Shown here: one piece after another, positions 35,307-47,500 of the stretch | Numbering within the stretch: the stretch's first letter is position 1 | How the letters are laid out: the number at the start of each line of letters is the position of its first letter | Source of the DNA: Adineta ricciae | Lineage: Eukaryota > Rotifera > Eurotatoria > Adinetida > Adinetidae | Assembly (NCBI GenBank): GCA_905250025.1 | Contig: CAJNOJ010000033.1 | Coordinates: forward strand, 1 to 64,000 | Length of the DNA stretch: 64,000 nucleotides | Direction of reading: 5' to 3' | Position numbers and translations under genes: made by a program | The notes under the pieces: model-generated | Databases searched by the model: none | What the model was told of the DNA's origin: nothing | Seen by the model: the letters and a program-made list of their open reading frames with translations, nothing else

Positions 35307-36913
35307 ATGTGGATCGTAGCAATAATTCTCATTAATTGTATCACAACGATTGAAATGAATAATCGGTTGTATTCAACTAAACCAAAACTATTCGAAAATA
35401 ATACAATCGTGTGTGCACCTGTGAATGTTAGTCTACTGAAAGCTATTGTGATATATCCAACATCTGGTTCGAATACACTCAAATTGAAATCTTTTAATGA
35501 AAAGGCAATTATTCGTTTGGATGTACATGGTTATCTTTATATTCAATCGCCAGTATTATCGCGATTGTTTAACGATGAGAGATGTTTTCAAATCGAACTG
35601 GAATCATGAATTCAATTTGTTGACACATTGAATAACGAAAATACGAATGCAGTAGCTCGGCAAAGTCGGTACAATTATTTAAAACAAAACGAATATGTTC
35701 TTTTTAAAAAAATTTTGTATTATCTTCATCAATTGATCCTTGTCAAACACGTCGAGTAAGATGCAGAAATGGCGGCCAATGTCAAGTGTTAGCTACATAA
35801 CAGACAAAATGTATTTGTCCAGATAATGTTATCGGCACTAGTTGTGAACATGGTAAACCTGATTGTTTTTACCCGTTGAATATGATCATTTTTTAATCCT
35901 AGTCGGTATTCGATGTTCAAACCAGATCTGTATCAATCAAGCTATTTGTTCTATCAATAACCAGTCATGTCTATGCCGATTGGGCGCACAGGGTCGAGAT
36001 TGTTCAGTCAAATGTAGCGAATCGTATATTCAACCAAATATCTCTACAGATCGTATAGTAAATGGTGAAATAGCCGTGAAAAATTCTTGGCCTTATATTG
36101 TTTACATACAAATTGGCGCGCAAGATTGGTGTGGTGGAAGTTTAATCTATGCATGGAGTGTTCTAACAGCTGCGCATTGTACATACGGAAGAGACACTCG
36201 AGAATTTACTTTGTGGCTCGGTATACATAAGTTAGATGAGCGTGAAAATGAAATGAATCAAGGTATTGTTGAAAAACGTTCTGTTCGACATATATTCAAT
36301 CATCTGGACTATCGAATTCGTTCATTCAAAACTTATCAACATGGTTTAACAATCCTACGTCTTTCGCGTTCAGTGCAGGAAACAGCTTTTATTCGATACC
36401 TATGTATTGTGTCAGATGTTCAATTGAATGATCAAATAGATGATATGAGACTTTTCCAATCGAAATTTATGATTTGTGCCAGATCAAACGATTTCAAAAC
36501 AGATTCATGCCAATGAGATTCCGATGATCCTTTGTTAATCCAACGGAAACATCGATGGCAAGTATCAGACCGTGTTTTTACGAAAGATAAATATAAACTT
36601 TATTGAGATGCAATAATATGTGCATTCATTGTGATTTACGGTGTAAATAGCAAAGATAAGGAATGATATTTTTCACATAGAACGAATATTAATCAAGTAT
36701 TCAAAGGTCGTGTAAAGGTTTTTCGCTGATATGTCAAATTGACAAAGGATTTAGCTTGGTCAGATATGCTTATCTGTTTTGTAGAACAAGAATTAAAAAC
36801 ATTATACTTATTTTCAAGTATGTTGCAGGTTTAGTTTCGTTCAGCTCCTCTGAATGTGCTAAACAAGACTCAGCTGGTGTTTACACTCGCTTTTCTACAC
36901 ATTCCAAATAGAT
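35307..36913 (+). pseudogene. decayed secreted EGF-trypsin-like serine protease
   Basis: An N-terminal signal peptide (MWIVAIILINCITTIEM) opens a 100-residue frame that ends in a TGA. The frame then continues to an EGF-like module (about 35733-35853: CRNGGQC, CICPDN, interrupted by a TAA), a second EGF-like module (35905-36020) and a trypsin domain (RIVNGEIAVKNSWPYIVYIQ; WCGGSLIYAWSVLTAAHC). The catalytic His is present, but the Asp position reads HGLTILRL, and the GDSGG motif is lost to a stop and substitutions near 36515. A last piece (GLVSFSSSECAKQDSAGVYT, near 36830-36890) is the normal C-terminus after an acceptor. Several stops and missing catalytic residues mean it cannot be an active protease. 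An intact trypsin-like gene lies at 52-53 kb. Confidence 0.75.
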
Positions 36914-37476
36914 ATTTGAGCATATTTTGCCGTGATTATCGGTCATATATGGACGTGGAAATCTGTATACGAATGTAGAAGCACTCTCACACAAATATAT
37001 GTATTTTTCAGAGAAAAAAAAGAGAGTACAAACGAGTTTCAATAAAGACGATGCACAACAAAAGACTATCGAGGAAAAAAAAACCACAGAAGTGAACCAA
37101 TTAGAACTAGGAGGGAATAAACCGGCAAGAAAAGAAAACCAAACAAATCAACGAAAAAAAAACAAATGAGGACGAAATTTTCCATCGAGTTTCCATATGC
37201 TTGAGTCAAACACCCAGGAAAGATATCACAGAAAGAGAGACAAACGTAACAAGAAGAAAACGAACAGCAATGACAATACAATATGTATATTTATGTATAT
37301 AACTTTATATAGTTACGAAAAAAAGAAATCAATAAAATAAAAAGAAAGTCAGTTGTCCATCTTTCTTCATCTATTGAAATCTTTTATGACTAATGACTTT
37401 TTCACAACTGATGAGAAGACTTCGAAAGAGAGCAAATTTTATGTACACTGTCTGCAAAATAGCGTTTCCATCTGCT
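36914..37476. other. intergenic stretch
   Basis: AT-rich DNA between the protease pseudogene and the 3' end of the RXR-like gene. Nothing recognisable. Confidence 0.5.
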
Positions 37477-39104
37477 TTAAAGTTGGCGATTGCGGATCAT
37501 GTGGATGATTTCGGAATCGGCTGATCGAGCTGCGCCAGCGAAAAATAAATTTTCAATACCTTTAATACACCAACCACGTATCGGTGGCATTCGTAGAAGT
37601 AATTTAGCAAAACGTGCCACATCATCACTATGAACCTTCTTACAGTATGTTGCTAGAGACATACACACTTTTTCGCGTAGTTCTGATACACGACTCGTGT
37701 CGACGACATCTTTGGCGTCTAAAAAGTACGAACATTTATTTATAGTTTATATTAACTTTCTCTCTCAGAGCAAACCTGGATCAAAAAGAAATATAGCCTT
37801 AATGCACGTTATTTCGACTTTGTCGACGTTCAGTTCACGCATAATCGTGACAACATCATGATAAAGGCGTGTGATGAAAAATTGAAGAGATTGGTCGACA
37901 GCTGTATGCGGTCGAACGTAAGAACCATCCTACATAAATAATGCATAGTTGGAGAATGATTGCATATGAAACAACAAACCGAAAGGATCAAGCCACAATC
38001 TGGCGCCATGATAGATCGGTACGCAAGCGAACAGCAGAGGATATCTCTCCATGAAGCTCTGACTAATGCCACTTGGTCATCAAGTGATAAGGTAGAAAAA
38101 TGAGGCACACGTTTGGCCCAATCAGTTAATTGTGCCAGTTGAGAATTGGTTGTGGACAAAAGTCGATCGTATGAACAATCTTCTTCATGAAATGATTCTA
38201 TTTTCGATTCGACAGATAATTCTGCGGCAATCAATTTTTCAATTAACATTTCGTCATCAGAATGAGAGCCCGAAGAGCCAATACCCGTATTTGTATTTGT
38301 GCTGCTACTAAGACTTGCATTTGGTGATGACGGTGAATCACCATCGCCACTCATACCCGATTTTTGTCGTTCTTCTTGAACAGCTGAATAAGAAATGAAT
38401 AGAAAATAGTTCTAATTTCCTAACGTTATCTTACCTTCTTTTTTCATGCCAACATTGACGCATTTTTGATAGCGACAATATTGACATCGATTACGTTGTC
38501 TTTTATCAATGATACACTCGCGGTTATCTCGACATGTATATGTTAAATCCTTTCGGACAGTACGTTTAAAAAATCCTTTGCAGCCTTCACAGCTAAGTAT
38601 AAAATAATGAATTATTTGCGGTTGAATGATTTTTTTTACACAAAATTAACGTACCTATGCACACCGTAATGCTTGCCTGATGCCTTATCACCGCAAATAG
38701 CGCAAGCATATTTGGATGCAGGGTTTATATTCATTCCAGCACTTGGTGTAGCCGCTGGTGTCGAGCTTGTTGATGAATTTGAATTACCACCAATGCCTCC
38801 AAATTGTCCGCCGGATGACATCGGCACTACGACGAAGATAAATAAGAATAGAATCTTTTGCTTCACAAAGCATGATTCTCTACCTGGACTCAATGATGAA
38901 GGCGAATCCCCACCCGAACCGCTCGAGTAATTCGAGTTGCCACTTGTAAGCTGTATATTTCCATTTTGAAGTTGGCTCCCGACATCCATGGGTGGGGAGA
39001 ACGCTCCGTTATCACCATAACTAAAACCTATCGAAAAGACGAAACAGATCAATAAATTAATGTGTCTTCTATGTTAAAAACTTTTTATTACTTGATTCCG
39101 ACAT
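37477..39104 (-). CDS. RXR: retinoid X receptor-like nuclear receptor lacking a normal AF-2
   Basis: Seven exons (39104-39092, 39027-38884, 38826-38655, 38592-38435, 38383-37980, 37929-37776, 37718-37477) total 1287 bases, 428 residues. The DNA-binding domain at about residues 94-170 is almost RXR-identical: [20 protein letters not shown], the P-box [35 protein letters not shown]. The ligand-binding domain keeps the signature ([35 protein letters not shown]) but is more diverged. RXR partners many receptors (NR2B group). The canonical last helix with FLMEML is absent: after [11 protein letters not shown] the protein ends [11 protein letters not shown]. Exon 1 is only 13 bases. A pyrimidine-rich acceptor (gcttttttag) lies about 50 bases upstream of the ATG, and the aolase stop is only 128 bases away. 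Confidence 0.92.
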
Positions 39105-39231
39105 TAGTTCAATTCATCCGATGAACAGAAAAATCAATAAAGACTATCTAAAAAAGCAAATCACAATTAGAAAAAGCTTTGTTCCCAAATCATTGCGAGA
39201 AAAAAAAATCAATGCAATATTCGTTCTGTAT

Positions 39232-39897
39232 CTAATAATTCGATGTTGTAGGAATGTCCTTCATTAAAGCAACGCCAGATGATGTTCCAAGGCGTGTGGC
39301 ACCGGCTTGAATCAGCTCCTTCGCAAAATTACTGTCTCGTATACCACCAGATGCTTTGACTTGCACATGCTTCGGTGAATATTGCCGTAATAATTTAATG
39401 TCATCCAACGTTGCACCGCCGGTTGAAAATCCCGTTGAAGTTTTTATAAAATCCGCACCGGCATCACCAACTATTTGACATAGCTTCTGTTTTTCAACTT
39501 CATTCAACAAGCATGTTTCGATAATAACTTTTAAAAGTTTGTTTTCACCGGATGAATGAACCAATTTAGCTAATTGTTCGATTTCATTCTGTACGTATTC
39601 GAAATTGCCGTCTTTGACTTTGCCAATATTAATAACCATGTCGATCTCTTGGGCACCATCGCTTAAAGCTTGTTGGCATTCAAATACTTTTGTTTGCGTA
39701 CTTGTTACTCCCAGAGGAAATCCAATGACAGTACAAACACGTACCGAATACTTGTCGGCCGCATACTTCACATGACAAGGTTGTATACAAACTGTTGCAA
39801 ATTTATGTTCAGTTGCTTCAGCACATAGTTGATCAATTTGTTTTAACGTCGCTTCGGGTTTTAATAAAGTATGATCAATGTAAGCACTTGTCAACAT
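39232..39897 (-). CDS. deoC: deoxyribose-phosphate aldolase, bacterial type, intronless
   Basis: One uninterrupted exon of 221 codons. The enzyme splits 2-deoxyribose 5-phosphate into glyceraldehyde 3-phosphate and acetaldehyde in deoxynucleoside breakdown, in the cytosol. Visible motifs are IDHTLLKPEAT at the N-terminus, TVIGFPLG, EIDMVINIG, GADFIKTSTGF with the Schiff-base lysine, VKASGGIRD with the second lysine, and LGTSSGVALM. Length (about 220) and the VKASGG form match the short bacterial class; the animal DERA protein is about 318 residues and has KPAGG. Lack of introns in an intron-rich neighbourhood also suggests bacterial origin, as is frequent in bdelloids. Codon use looks like its neighbours, so any transfer is old. 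Confidence 0.95.
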   Translation of the reverse strand: MLTSAYIDHTLLKPEATLKQIDQLCAEATEHKFATVCIQPCHVKYAADKYSVRVCTVIGFPLGVTSTQTKVFECQQALSDGAQEIDMVINIGKVKDGNFEYVQNEIEQLAKLVHSSGENKLLKVIIETCLLNEVEKQKLCQIVGDAGADFIKTSTGFSTGGATLDDIKLLRQYSPKHVQVKASGGIRDSNFAKELIQAGATRLGTSSGVALMKDIPTTSNY

Positions 39898-41039
39898 AAT
39901 TACTTACTTTAATTCTTTTCTTTACCTTTTTTTTCCTTTGGAATTCTTTGACTGACTTTCTTTTGAAGGTCAACAAGGACAACATTTCTCATTGGTAGAT
40001 CTATTCCTACCAATAAATATATATTTAGAGATTTTTGTGCAACGGTAGAGGACGCTTAACAAAGATAAAATTTTCATGATATGCTTCTAGCAATATTCAA
40101 TAAGAAATAGGCGACATAAGAAGATTTTTTTCTTGCCTAGAAATCAATACTATATGTTGACACAGGTAGCACTAGCAGAAACGCCAATCAAATACTTCCA
40201 TAAGGTTCATATTCACTCTTCGTTTAACGGTAGACACAAATAAGTTGTCATTATTGTTTAAAAATAAATCGACCAGTACTTACCTTGAAAATCGACTTCT
40301 ACTCTTTAGTCAGTATTCTATAGAGTTTAAGTATCAGAAGGGTAGAAGAGAAATATGAATAACTAATTGTAATACGAAATACTGCGACTATTTCATTTCC
40401 AAAACATTAATCATTACTAGAGCAACTGAACACGGAGTTTCATATATCGAGAATGTAATCAATTATGTCTTTAATAAGAAAATCTCCAAGCATCCATTAT
40501 ATATTCACCTGTGAGTAGCACTGAAGAAAAAGCGCTTTTTCTCTGATATAACATCATGGAAGAAAAGAAGCTTTTCTTATATGTAAATTCATCATAATAG
40601 TTGATCAGATAAACACTGTAAGCACAACATACAACGATAATTGTATTGTGAAGAAAGAAAGAAAGAAAAATGTCATATTTCCTATTTAGCTTCCTTATAT
40701 CATACGCTTATTAACGTTTCTTTGTTTAAATTTATTAAGAAACAATAAACTAACCAATGAAATGACTTCTTTTCCTATCCGAAGAGTACACGACCGCTGA
40801 CGTCGTCATTTAAATCTTGTAATTATTTGACACATAGATACGAAATGTAGAACAAAGTGTAAACTTAAACATGCTCATCACGCAGAAATGATGCATAAAA
40901 CTTACATCAAGGGTTACCTTCTAAAGGGTACAATTATAAATTGAGATGTCAGGTAAATTTGCGCTTGTAGATGTAACATAATGTAATATTAAGTAACCTT
41001 ATCTTGTAGGTCAAATTTAACAAACAACAAGTCCGAAGC
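39898..41039. other. intergenic stretch
   Basis: AT-rich DNA upstream of the aldolase. No gene recognised; it presumably holds the aldolase promoter. Confidence 0.5.
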
Positions 41040-41565
41040 ATGAGGAAATATTTTCTAAAAGCAAACATTGGTGCCATTAGTTCTCATCGACATGTTCTAC
41101 GTCGTGTTGATGGTTTTCTTAATACTGATTTATTTCTAGCTACATCGATAATTCCAAGTTATAAATATCAAATGAAATTAATTGTCAGAGTAGATTATCA
41201 AGATAAATGCCAGTTTTCATCTTCTAATGATTATGATTGTCATGAAATACACTTCTATGTAACAACTACTTTAGTCAATGTAATATTAATCCTTTAGAAC
41301 TTCATCAGGACTGAACTTGTGGGTAAATGATGAACGTGTTCAATTACCGAGCAAAGTCTCAGTACTTAATTTAACAAAGCTTATATCAAAACCAACGGGT
41401 GCATGTAGGCAACTAACACATGTTTTCAAGGACATTTTCAATGGTGCCTTCGATGATAACGTCCTTTGTATGACAATATTTTCAATAATGATTCATGAAT
41501 CATCGATAAAAATCACTTTCTCATGTATTTTTCTTATCGTTCGCCACTTCGAACGAGATAAATAA
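41040..41565 (+). pseudogene. possible remnant of an unrecognised gene
   Basis: Two consecutive plus-strand frames (41040-41297 and 41317-41565) have protein-like composition. The first, from a true ATG, contains HRHVLRRVDGFLNTDLFLA and LIVRVDYQDKCQF. The second contains NDERVQLPSKVSVLNLTKL. They are separated by a stop and a frame change with no convincing intron. I recognise no domain. It may be a broken gene or 5' material of the next one. Confidence 0.25.
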
Positions 41566-41749
41566 GTGTAAAAGGTAGATCTGCTATCACATCATAGAAG
41601 GAGAAAGATAAGTGAAGTTAAACTTCATACGATGTCGACACATATGACACTCGATAAGCAAACGTTTCTTGTAAATCATCCCGCATGTCTGTACACACTG
41701 TTTTCGTGTTTTGATTTCGCATTGCTTGATGTTTATTTCTTTTGATCAG

Positions 41750-44163
41750 ATGGTTACAATGGAACAATCGATGAGATCTATCAAAACGAGTTTTTATCGC
41801 GTTTACCTACCGATCGAATCTATCTCGATCATGCTGGAACAACATTATATACTCAATCTCAACTAGATGCACATTTTCGTCAACTTCGAACTTCATTCTT
41901 AAATAATCCTCATAGTGAACAAGAAGACTCGAAAACATTATTATTAATTCATGAATGTATCGAATCGATCTTGTCAATATTTGAAACATCCAGTCGAGAT
42001 TATTCGATTGTATTCACATTGAATACGACACATGCGTGTCAATTACTATCCACGTTATTTCCATTTTCATCCAAGTCGGAATATGCATATATGATCGATA
42101 GTCATAATAGTCTCATCGGCATTCGACAACAAGCTAAACTTCACGGTGGTTCGTTTTCTGTTATTGATTATCCTTCGTTTATTTATAATCAACGAACGAA
42201 CTCTGATTATTATGAATCCTTTCATTGTGTTGGCCATTCACCACCAGATTCAGAATCGATCAGCACATCAATATCCTATTGTTTATTCGCATGTCCAGCA
42301 GAGAATAATTTTAATGGACTACGACCACCACTGAATCAACTTGTGCAGCCATTTATTACTGCACGAGATGATTCTTCGAATGACTTTCGAATTCCAGTGA
42401 AAAATCAACCATCAAAATCGTGTCGATGGTTAACATTAGTTGATTGTGCGAAATATCTCTCAACAAAACCGTTTTCACTTAAATCGTATCCCGTTGATTT
42501 TGTTGTTTTGTCATTCTATAAAATCTTTGGTTATCCAACTGGTTTAGGTGCATTGATTATTCGAAATGATGTATTAAAAATCTTAAACAAAGAACATTAT
42601 TTTGGCGGTGGAAGTGTTGAATATGTTTCACCATACGATGACACTCGTGTTGATTACAAATCGAATATCAATGGTTTCATTCATGGGACGATTCCATTCA
42701 CAAGTATTCTATCTGTTTATCATGGTTTTCAGTTGATCACATCTCAATTAACTTACAAATCAATTTCTCTACATACACAATGTTTAATTGACTACTGTCG
42801 AAATGAAATGTCTCAATTGGCTTATTCCAATGGACAGAAACTTTGTTTATTTTATGATGCCAGAGGTGATTTAACGAAAGACTATGGTTATTCATACGGA
42901 CCTGTTTTGAATTTTAATTTGTATAATAAGCATGGTCAGTTTCTTTCTTGTCGCTTGGTACAAAGAATAGCCAGTGATCATAATATTACCCTACGTGTTG
43001 GAACATTCTGTGCACCAGGTGCAAGTCAAAGTTATCTGAATTCGAGAAAATCGTTTGAAACGAATCATGAGTGTCGTCGTGGACTTTTCTGTGGAACGAA
43101 TCATGATGGCGAAGATGTGATCGATTCCGGTCGACAACCACTGGGTAGTATCCGTTTAAGTCTTGGTTGGATGAGCCGATATGAAGATATTCAAATCTGG
43201 ATTGACTTTCTCTGTCAAATTGTTCTACAAGGCATTGGAATTGCACCATTATTCCCATCGTCGGCGGAAAATGGAAATCTCTTGAGTGAAAATCTTAACT
43301 TAACTTTAACACATATTTACATCTATCCGATAAAATCTTGTGCACCTATGTCTGTTACAGAATGGCCTTTGACATCGATTGCCTTTCTCTATGATCGAGA
43401 ATGGATGATTGTTGATCAAAATATGAATCCATTAACGTTAAAACGTCTACCAAGTTTATCTCAAATCAAACCTCATATTGATCTAAAACAAAAACAATTA
43501 ATACTCAGTGCCAGTAATCATCCGTCTTTTATTATTGATATTCTTCATGGTTTGCTTCAAGTATTTAAAAAAAAACCCGATAACTCCTATTCGTGTCTTT
43601 TAGATTCAGCAATTGTGAAATCATCGGTTCAATTAAAGGACAGAGCTCTTTGTAATGTTTATTCAGGTGAAATTGAACAATGGCTAACTCGTGTGTTGGG
43701 TATATATGCAACTTTAGCACGACGAACGATTGATAGTCAAATGACGCTAGCGAACGAAGGTGCTTTTCTTCTTGTACACGAAGAAAGTGTTCGACAAATC
43801 AAATCCGAATTGGCTGATTATGAGAATGTCACACACGAACGTTTTCGGCCGAATTTAGTTGTCGACAAGCAGAGTCCGAAACAAGTGTGTCCAGCATACA
43901 GTGAAGATCTATGGAAACGCATGCTCATCTTCCACGAAAAGCAAATCATTCGATTAGAAACAAGTGGTTTATGCCAACGTTGTTCCGCCGTTAACGTTGA
44001 CCCATCGACAGGCAAAAATCAAAGTCATCTGTTTACCCGTTTACAAACACAACGACGAGAAGCGAATACTTTAAGAGCAAATTTTGGAATTTTATTGAAT
44101 CTTTCCGAAACATATCCACATGCTTTCATTCGTGTGGGAGATTGTATTCAAACTTTTACATAA
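41750..44163 (+). CDS. MOCOS: molybdenum cofactor sulfurase
   Basis: One large exon of about 804 codons begins at an acceptor (gatcag) at 41750 in phase 1; the short first exon is unresolved (a candidate ATG is at 41631). The N-terminal part is a class-V aminotransferase-like cysteine desulfurase: IYLDHAGTTLYTQSQ, NNPHSEQ, and the PLP lysine in SFYKIFGYPTGLGALI, then YFGGGSVEYV and LRVGTFCAPGASQ, which keeps one Cys of the usual CFC...C cluster. The C-terminal MOSC domain begins at IYPIKSCAPMSV and keeps RFRPNLVVD and CQRCSAVNVDPSTG. Human MOCOS has 888 residues. The enzyme converts oxo-Moco to sulfo-Moco, needed by xanthine dehydrogenase and aldehyde oxidase. Xanthine dehydrogenase starts 355 bases downstream on the same strand. 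Confidence 0.93.
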
Positions 44164-44518
44164 TCGTTTCTTTTTTAACGATAGATGTCTTCTGCACGAT
44201 GAATAAAGTATGACACAGAAACACCTGGATGCACGAGACTAGTTTAATCGGTCCACATACGCAGAATAAGAAAATGTTTTTCTCAGAGAGACATTTACAG
44301 CGTCGGATTTGAACTGATATCTTTTCACAATAACAAGTATAGAATAAAAACATAAACTACGAAATATTTCTTATCTTCTTCGATTGTTTGCTGTTTGATA
44401 AATCAGTATTTTACATATTTTCTTTTTCGCACCGGCGCTATCTCTTTCACGTAAAAATACATATAGATATTAAGATCAAAAAGAAGAGCACAATACAAAC
44501 TGTGTAACTTGAAAGAAA

Positions 44519-47500
44519 ATGGTTAAAGAAAATATACAACAATCTACGCCTCCACCATTAGATTACCTTCTATTTTATGTCAATGGTAAACAGATTATTG
44601 AACATCATGTAGAACCTGATTGGACTCTCTTATGGTACCTTAGAAATAGTAGGCTGCGTTGTTTTTATTTGATTGTTATCATCGTTAAGTTTATTATTTT
44701 CTACTAGAGTTGAATTTGACGGGATCGAAGCTAGGGTGTGGTGAGGGTGGGTGTGGCGCTTGTACAGTGATGATATCCCAGTGCATTGATCGACAATCTG
44801 GTTATATTGAACATCGAACGGTGAATGCTTGCCTTGCACCGATTTGCTCAGTGGACGGCTGCCATGTGATAACTGTCGAAGGCTTAGGCTCTGTTGCGAA
44901 GTCCAATTTGCATCCAGCGCAATCACGATTAGCTGAAATGTATGGTTCGCAATGCGGATTTTGCACTCCGGGTATTGTTATGTCGTTGTATGGAACGGTG
45001 ACTTCATCGAATCATTCTCCATCGTCAATAACAATGCACGATATTGAAGAAGCATTTGATGGAAATCTTTGTCGTTGTACCGGCTATCGACCTATTCTCG
45101 ATGCTGCTAAGTCATTTGCTAAAGATATTAACAAACTACCATGTAAAGATCCGTGTTCGTCAAAGCCCACATCAACAACATTGGATAAATGCCTTTCATT
45201 CGTGAACAAACTTGACAAGGAACCCAATCAGATAGCATTTCCTAATGAACTGCGTCAACATATTCCGCAATCAATTCAAATAAAAGGTTAATCGTGGAAT
45301 CATCTTTACATATCACTCACTCATTCTTATTATTTAGGTTCATTAGTCGAATGGTACCGTCCGGTGACTCTAAATGAAGTACTTCAACTTCGTTCTATGT
45401 ATCCGGGTGGTGCATCGAAGCTCATTTTTGGCAACACCGAAGTTCAAATTGAAACGAAATTTAAACGTTTAAAATACCCACGTTTCATTTCCGTAACACA
45501 TGTTGACGAACTTCAACAACTCAAACGTACATCAACAAGTTTAATTCTTGGCGCTGGTGTTACTCTTACACGTTTACAAGCTAAACTGTCCGAATGGAAT
45601 GATCAAAACCTAGACGGAGGCATTTGTCAATCTCTGATCGATCAACTGAAATATTTTGCTTCCACACAGATTCGTAATGTTGCTTCACTTGGTGGAAACA
45701 TTGTCAATGCTTCACCTATGTATGTATAGAATCTCTTCTTGTTTCTATTTCGAATCTTAACTGTTTTCAGTTCGGATGTCAATCCAGTTCTTCAGGCTGC
45801 TGATGCTGTTTTAGAACTACACCGCGGAGAGACAAATTCTGTTCGACTTGTACCTCTACGCGAATTTTTCCTTAGTTATCGTCGTGTAGCCATGACAGAC
45901 GATGAAGTACTTGTCAGTATTCACATTCCACTACCATCGATTTCGCCGACGAATAGAACATTTCTTCGATCATACAAACAAGCACGTCGACGTGATGACG
46001 ATATCGGTATCGTTAGCGCTGGCCTGCAGGTTCAACTCGAAGCAATCAATTCGTCTGAGAAACAACAATGGCGCATTGTTACTGCTCGATTTTCATTTGG
46101 TGGAATGGGACCAACAACGATCTTGGCGAAAAATACACAACAGGAGATGGCTGGACAAATATGGTCGAGAGTAACAATTAATAAAGCGTGTGAATTAGCA
46201 TTACAAGAAATGCCATTGAACGAGTTAACCCCAGGTGGTCAACCAGAGTATCGGTAAGACACGAATATCAGGGCAAACAGACTGGAAATAAACTATTGAT
46301 GTGATCCTATTTAGACGTACTTTAGTTCAATCGTTTCTATACAAATTTTATGTTTATGTTTGCACTGAATTGAATCAATCGAGTGTCGATCCGAAAGAAT
46401 TGTCAATTGCTCATCCTTATCATCGGACAGTTTCACATGGTCAACAAATCATACCTGAACGACCTTCGTCGCAGAAAGTTGTTGGAACATCATTACCACA
46501 TCGGTCTGCATATTTACAAACAACAGGTGAAGCGAAATACATTGACGATATGCCATCATTACCAAATACACTCCATGCTGCACTTGTTCTCGCGACTCAG
46601 CCAAATGCTCGAATCAAGAATATTGGTAAGACATTGACAAAGCTGTTATAATACGATGCTGACTTTTTATTGTCGTATAGATTTGGGTGCAGCTTCGAAA
46701 GTGCCTGGTTTTGTAACGTTTGTTAATCATAAGGATATTCAGGGTGATAATATGACTGGCGATATTGTTCATGATGAAGAAGTTTTCGTTTCCTCAATCA
46801 CACCATGTGTTGGTGCAGTGATCGGCGTTGTCCTATGCGAAACTGAACGTGCTGCACATGCCGCCGCTCATCTGGTTCAAATCGAATATGAGCTATTAAC
46901 GCCGACGATCTTTACAATCGATGACGCGATTGAACATGCATCTTATCTAGGAGAAGAACGATGTTTACGAAAAGGTGATGTGGAAAAGGCTCTCGCCGAA
47001 GCTGAGCATACACTCGAAGGTACAATAGCTATGGGCGGTCAAGAGCATTTCTATCTGGAAACAAACTGTTGTATGATTATACCTTCAAATGATGATCAAG
47101 AAGTGACAATCTATTCGTCGACACAAAATCCAAGTAAAACACAAGAATTAGCAGCATATGCACTTAATTATGATGTTAGTCATGTTACTTGTCATGTTAA
47201 ACGCATGGGTGGTGGATTTGGTGGCAAAGAATCCCGATCGTATGTTGAATTCCTTAAATCGTAAACGATTCTATTCTTCATTTTAGAATTACTCCATGCA
47301 TTGCCGCAACCGTGGCTGCTGTCAAGGTCGGTCGTCCTGTTCGTATGAATATTGAACGTGATGTTGATATGAGTATCACCGGTCAACGTCATCCATTTAA
47401 AATTGCGTACAAAGTTGGTTTCACCAAAGAAGGTCGATTTACAGCATTGGATGTTTCATTATGGAATAATGCCGGCTGCTCATTCGATCTTTCGATGCCA

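Noticed and set aside
42986-43258. Antisense ORF inside the Moco sulfurase exon
   Set aside because: Shadow of the coding strand; same for small antisense ORFs within XDH and the DDE-derived gene.
44285-44315. tRNA-like B-box (GTTCAAATCC on the minus strand)
   Set aside because: No matching acceptor stem, T-stem pairing or A-box at the right distance.
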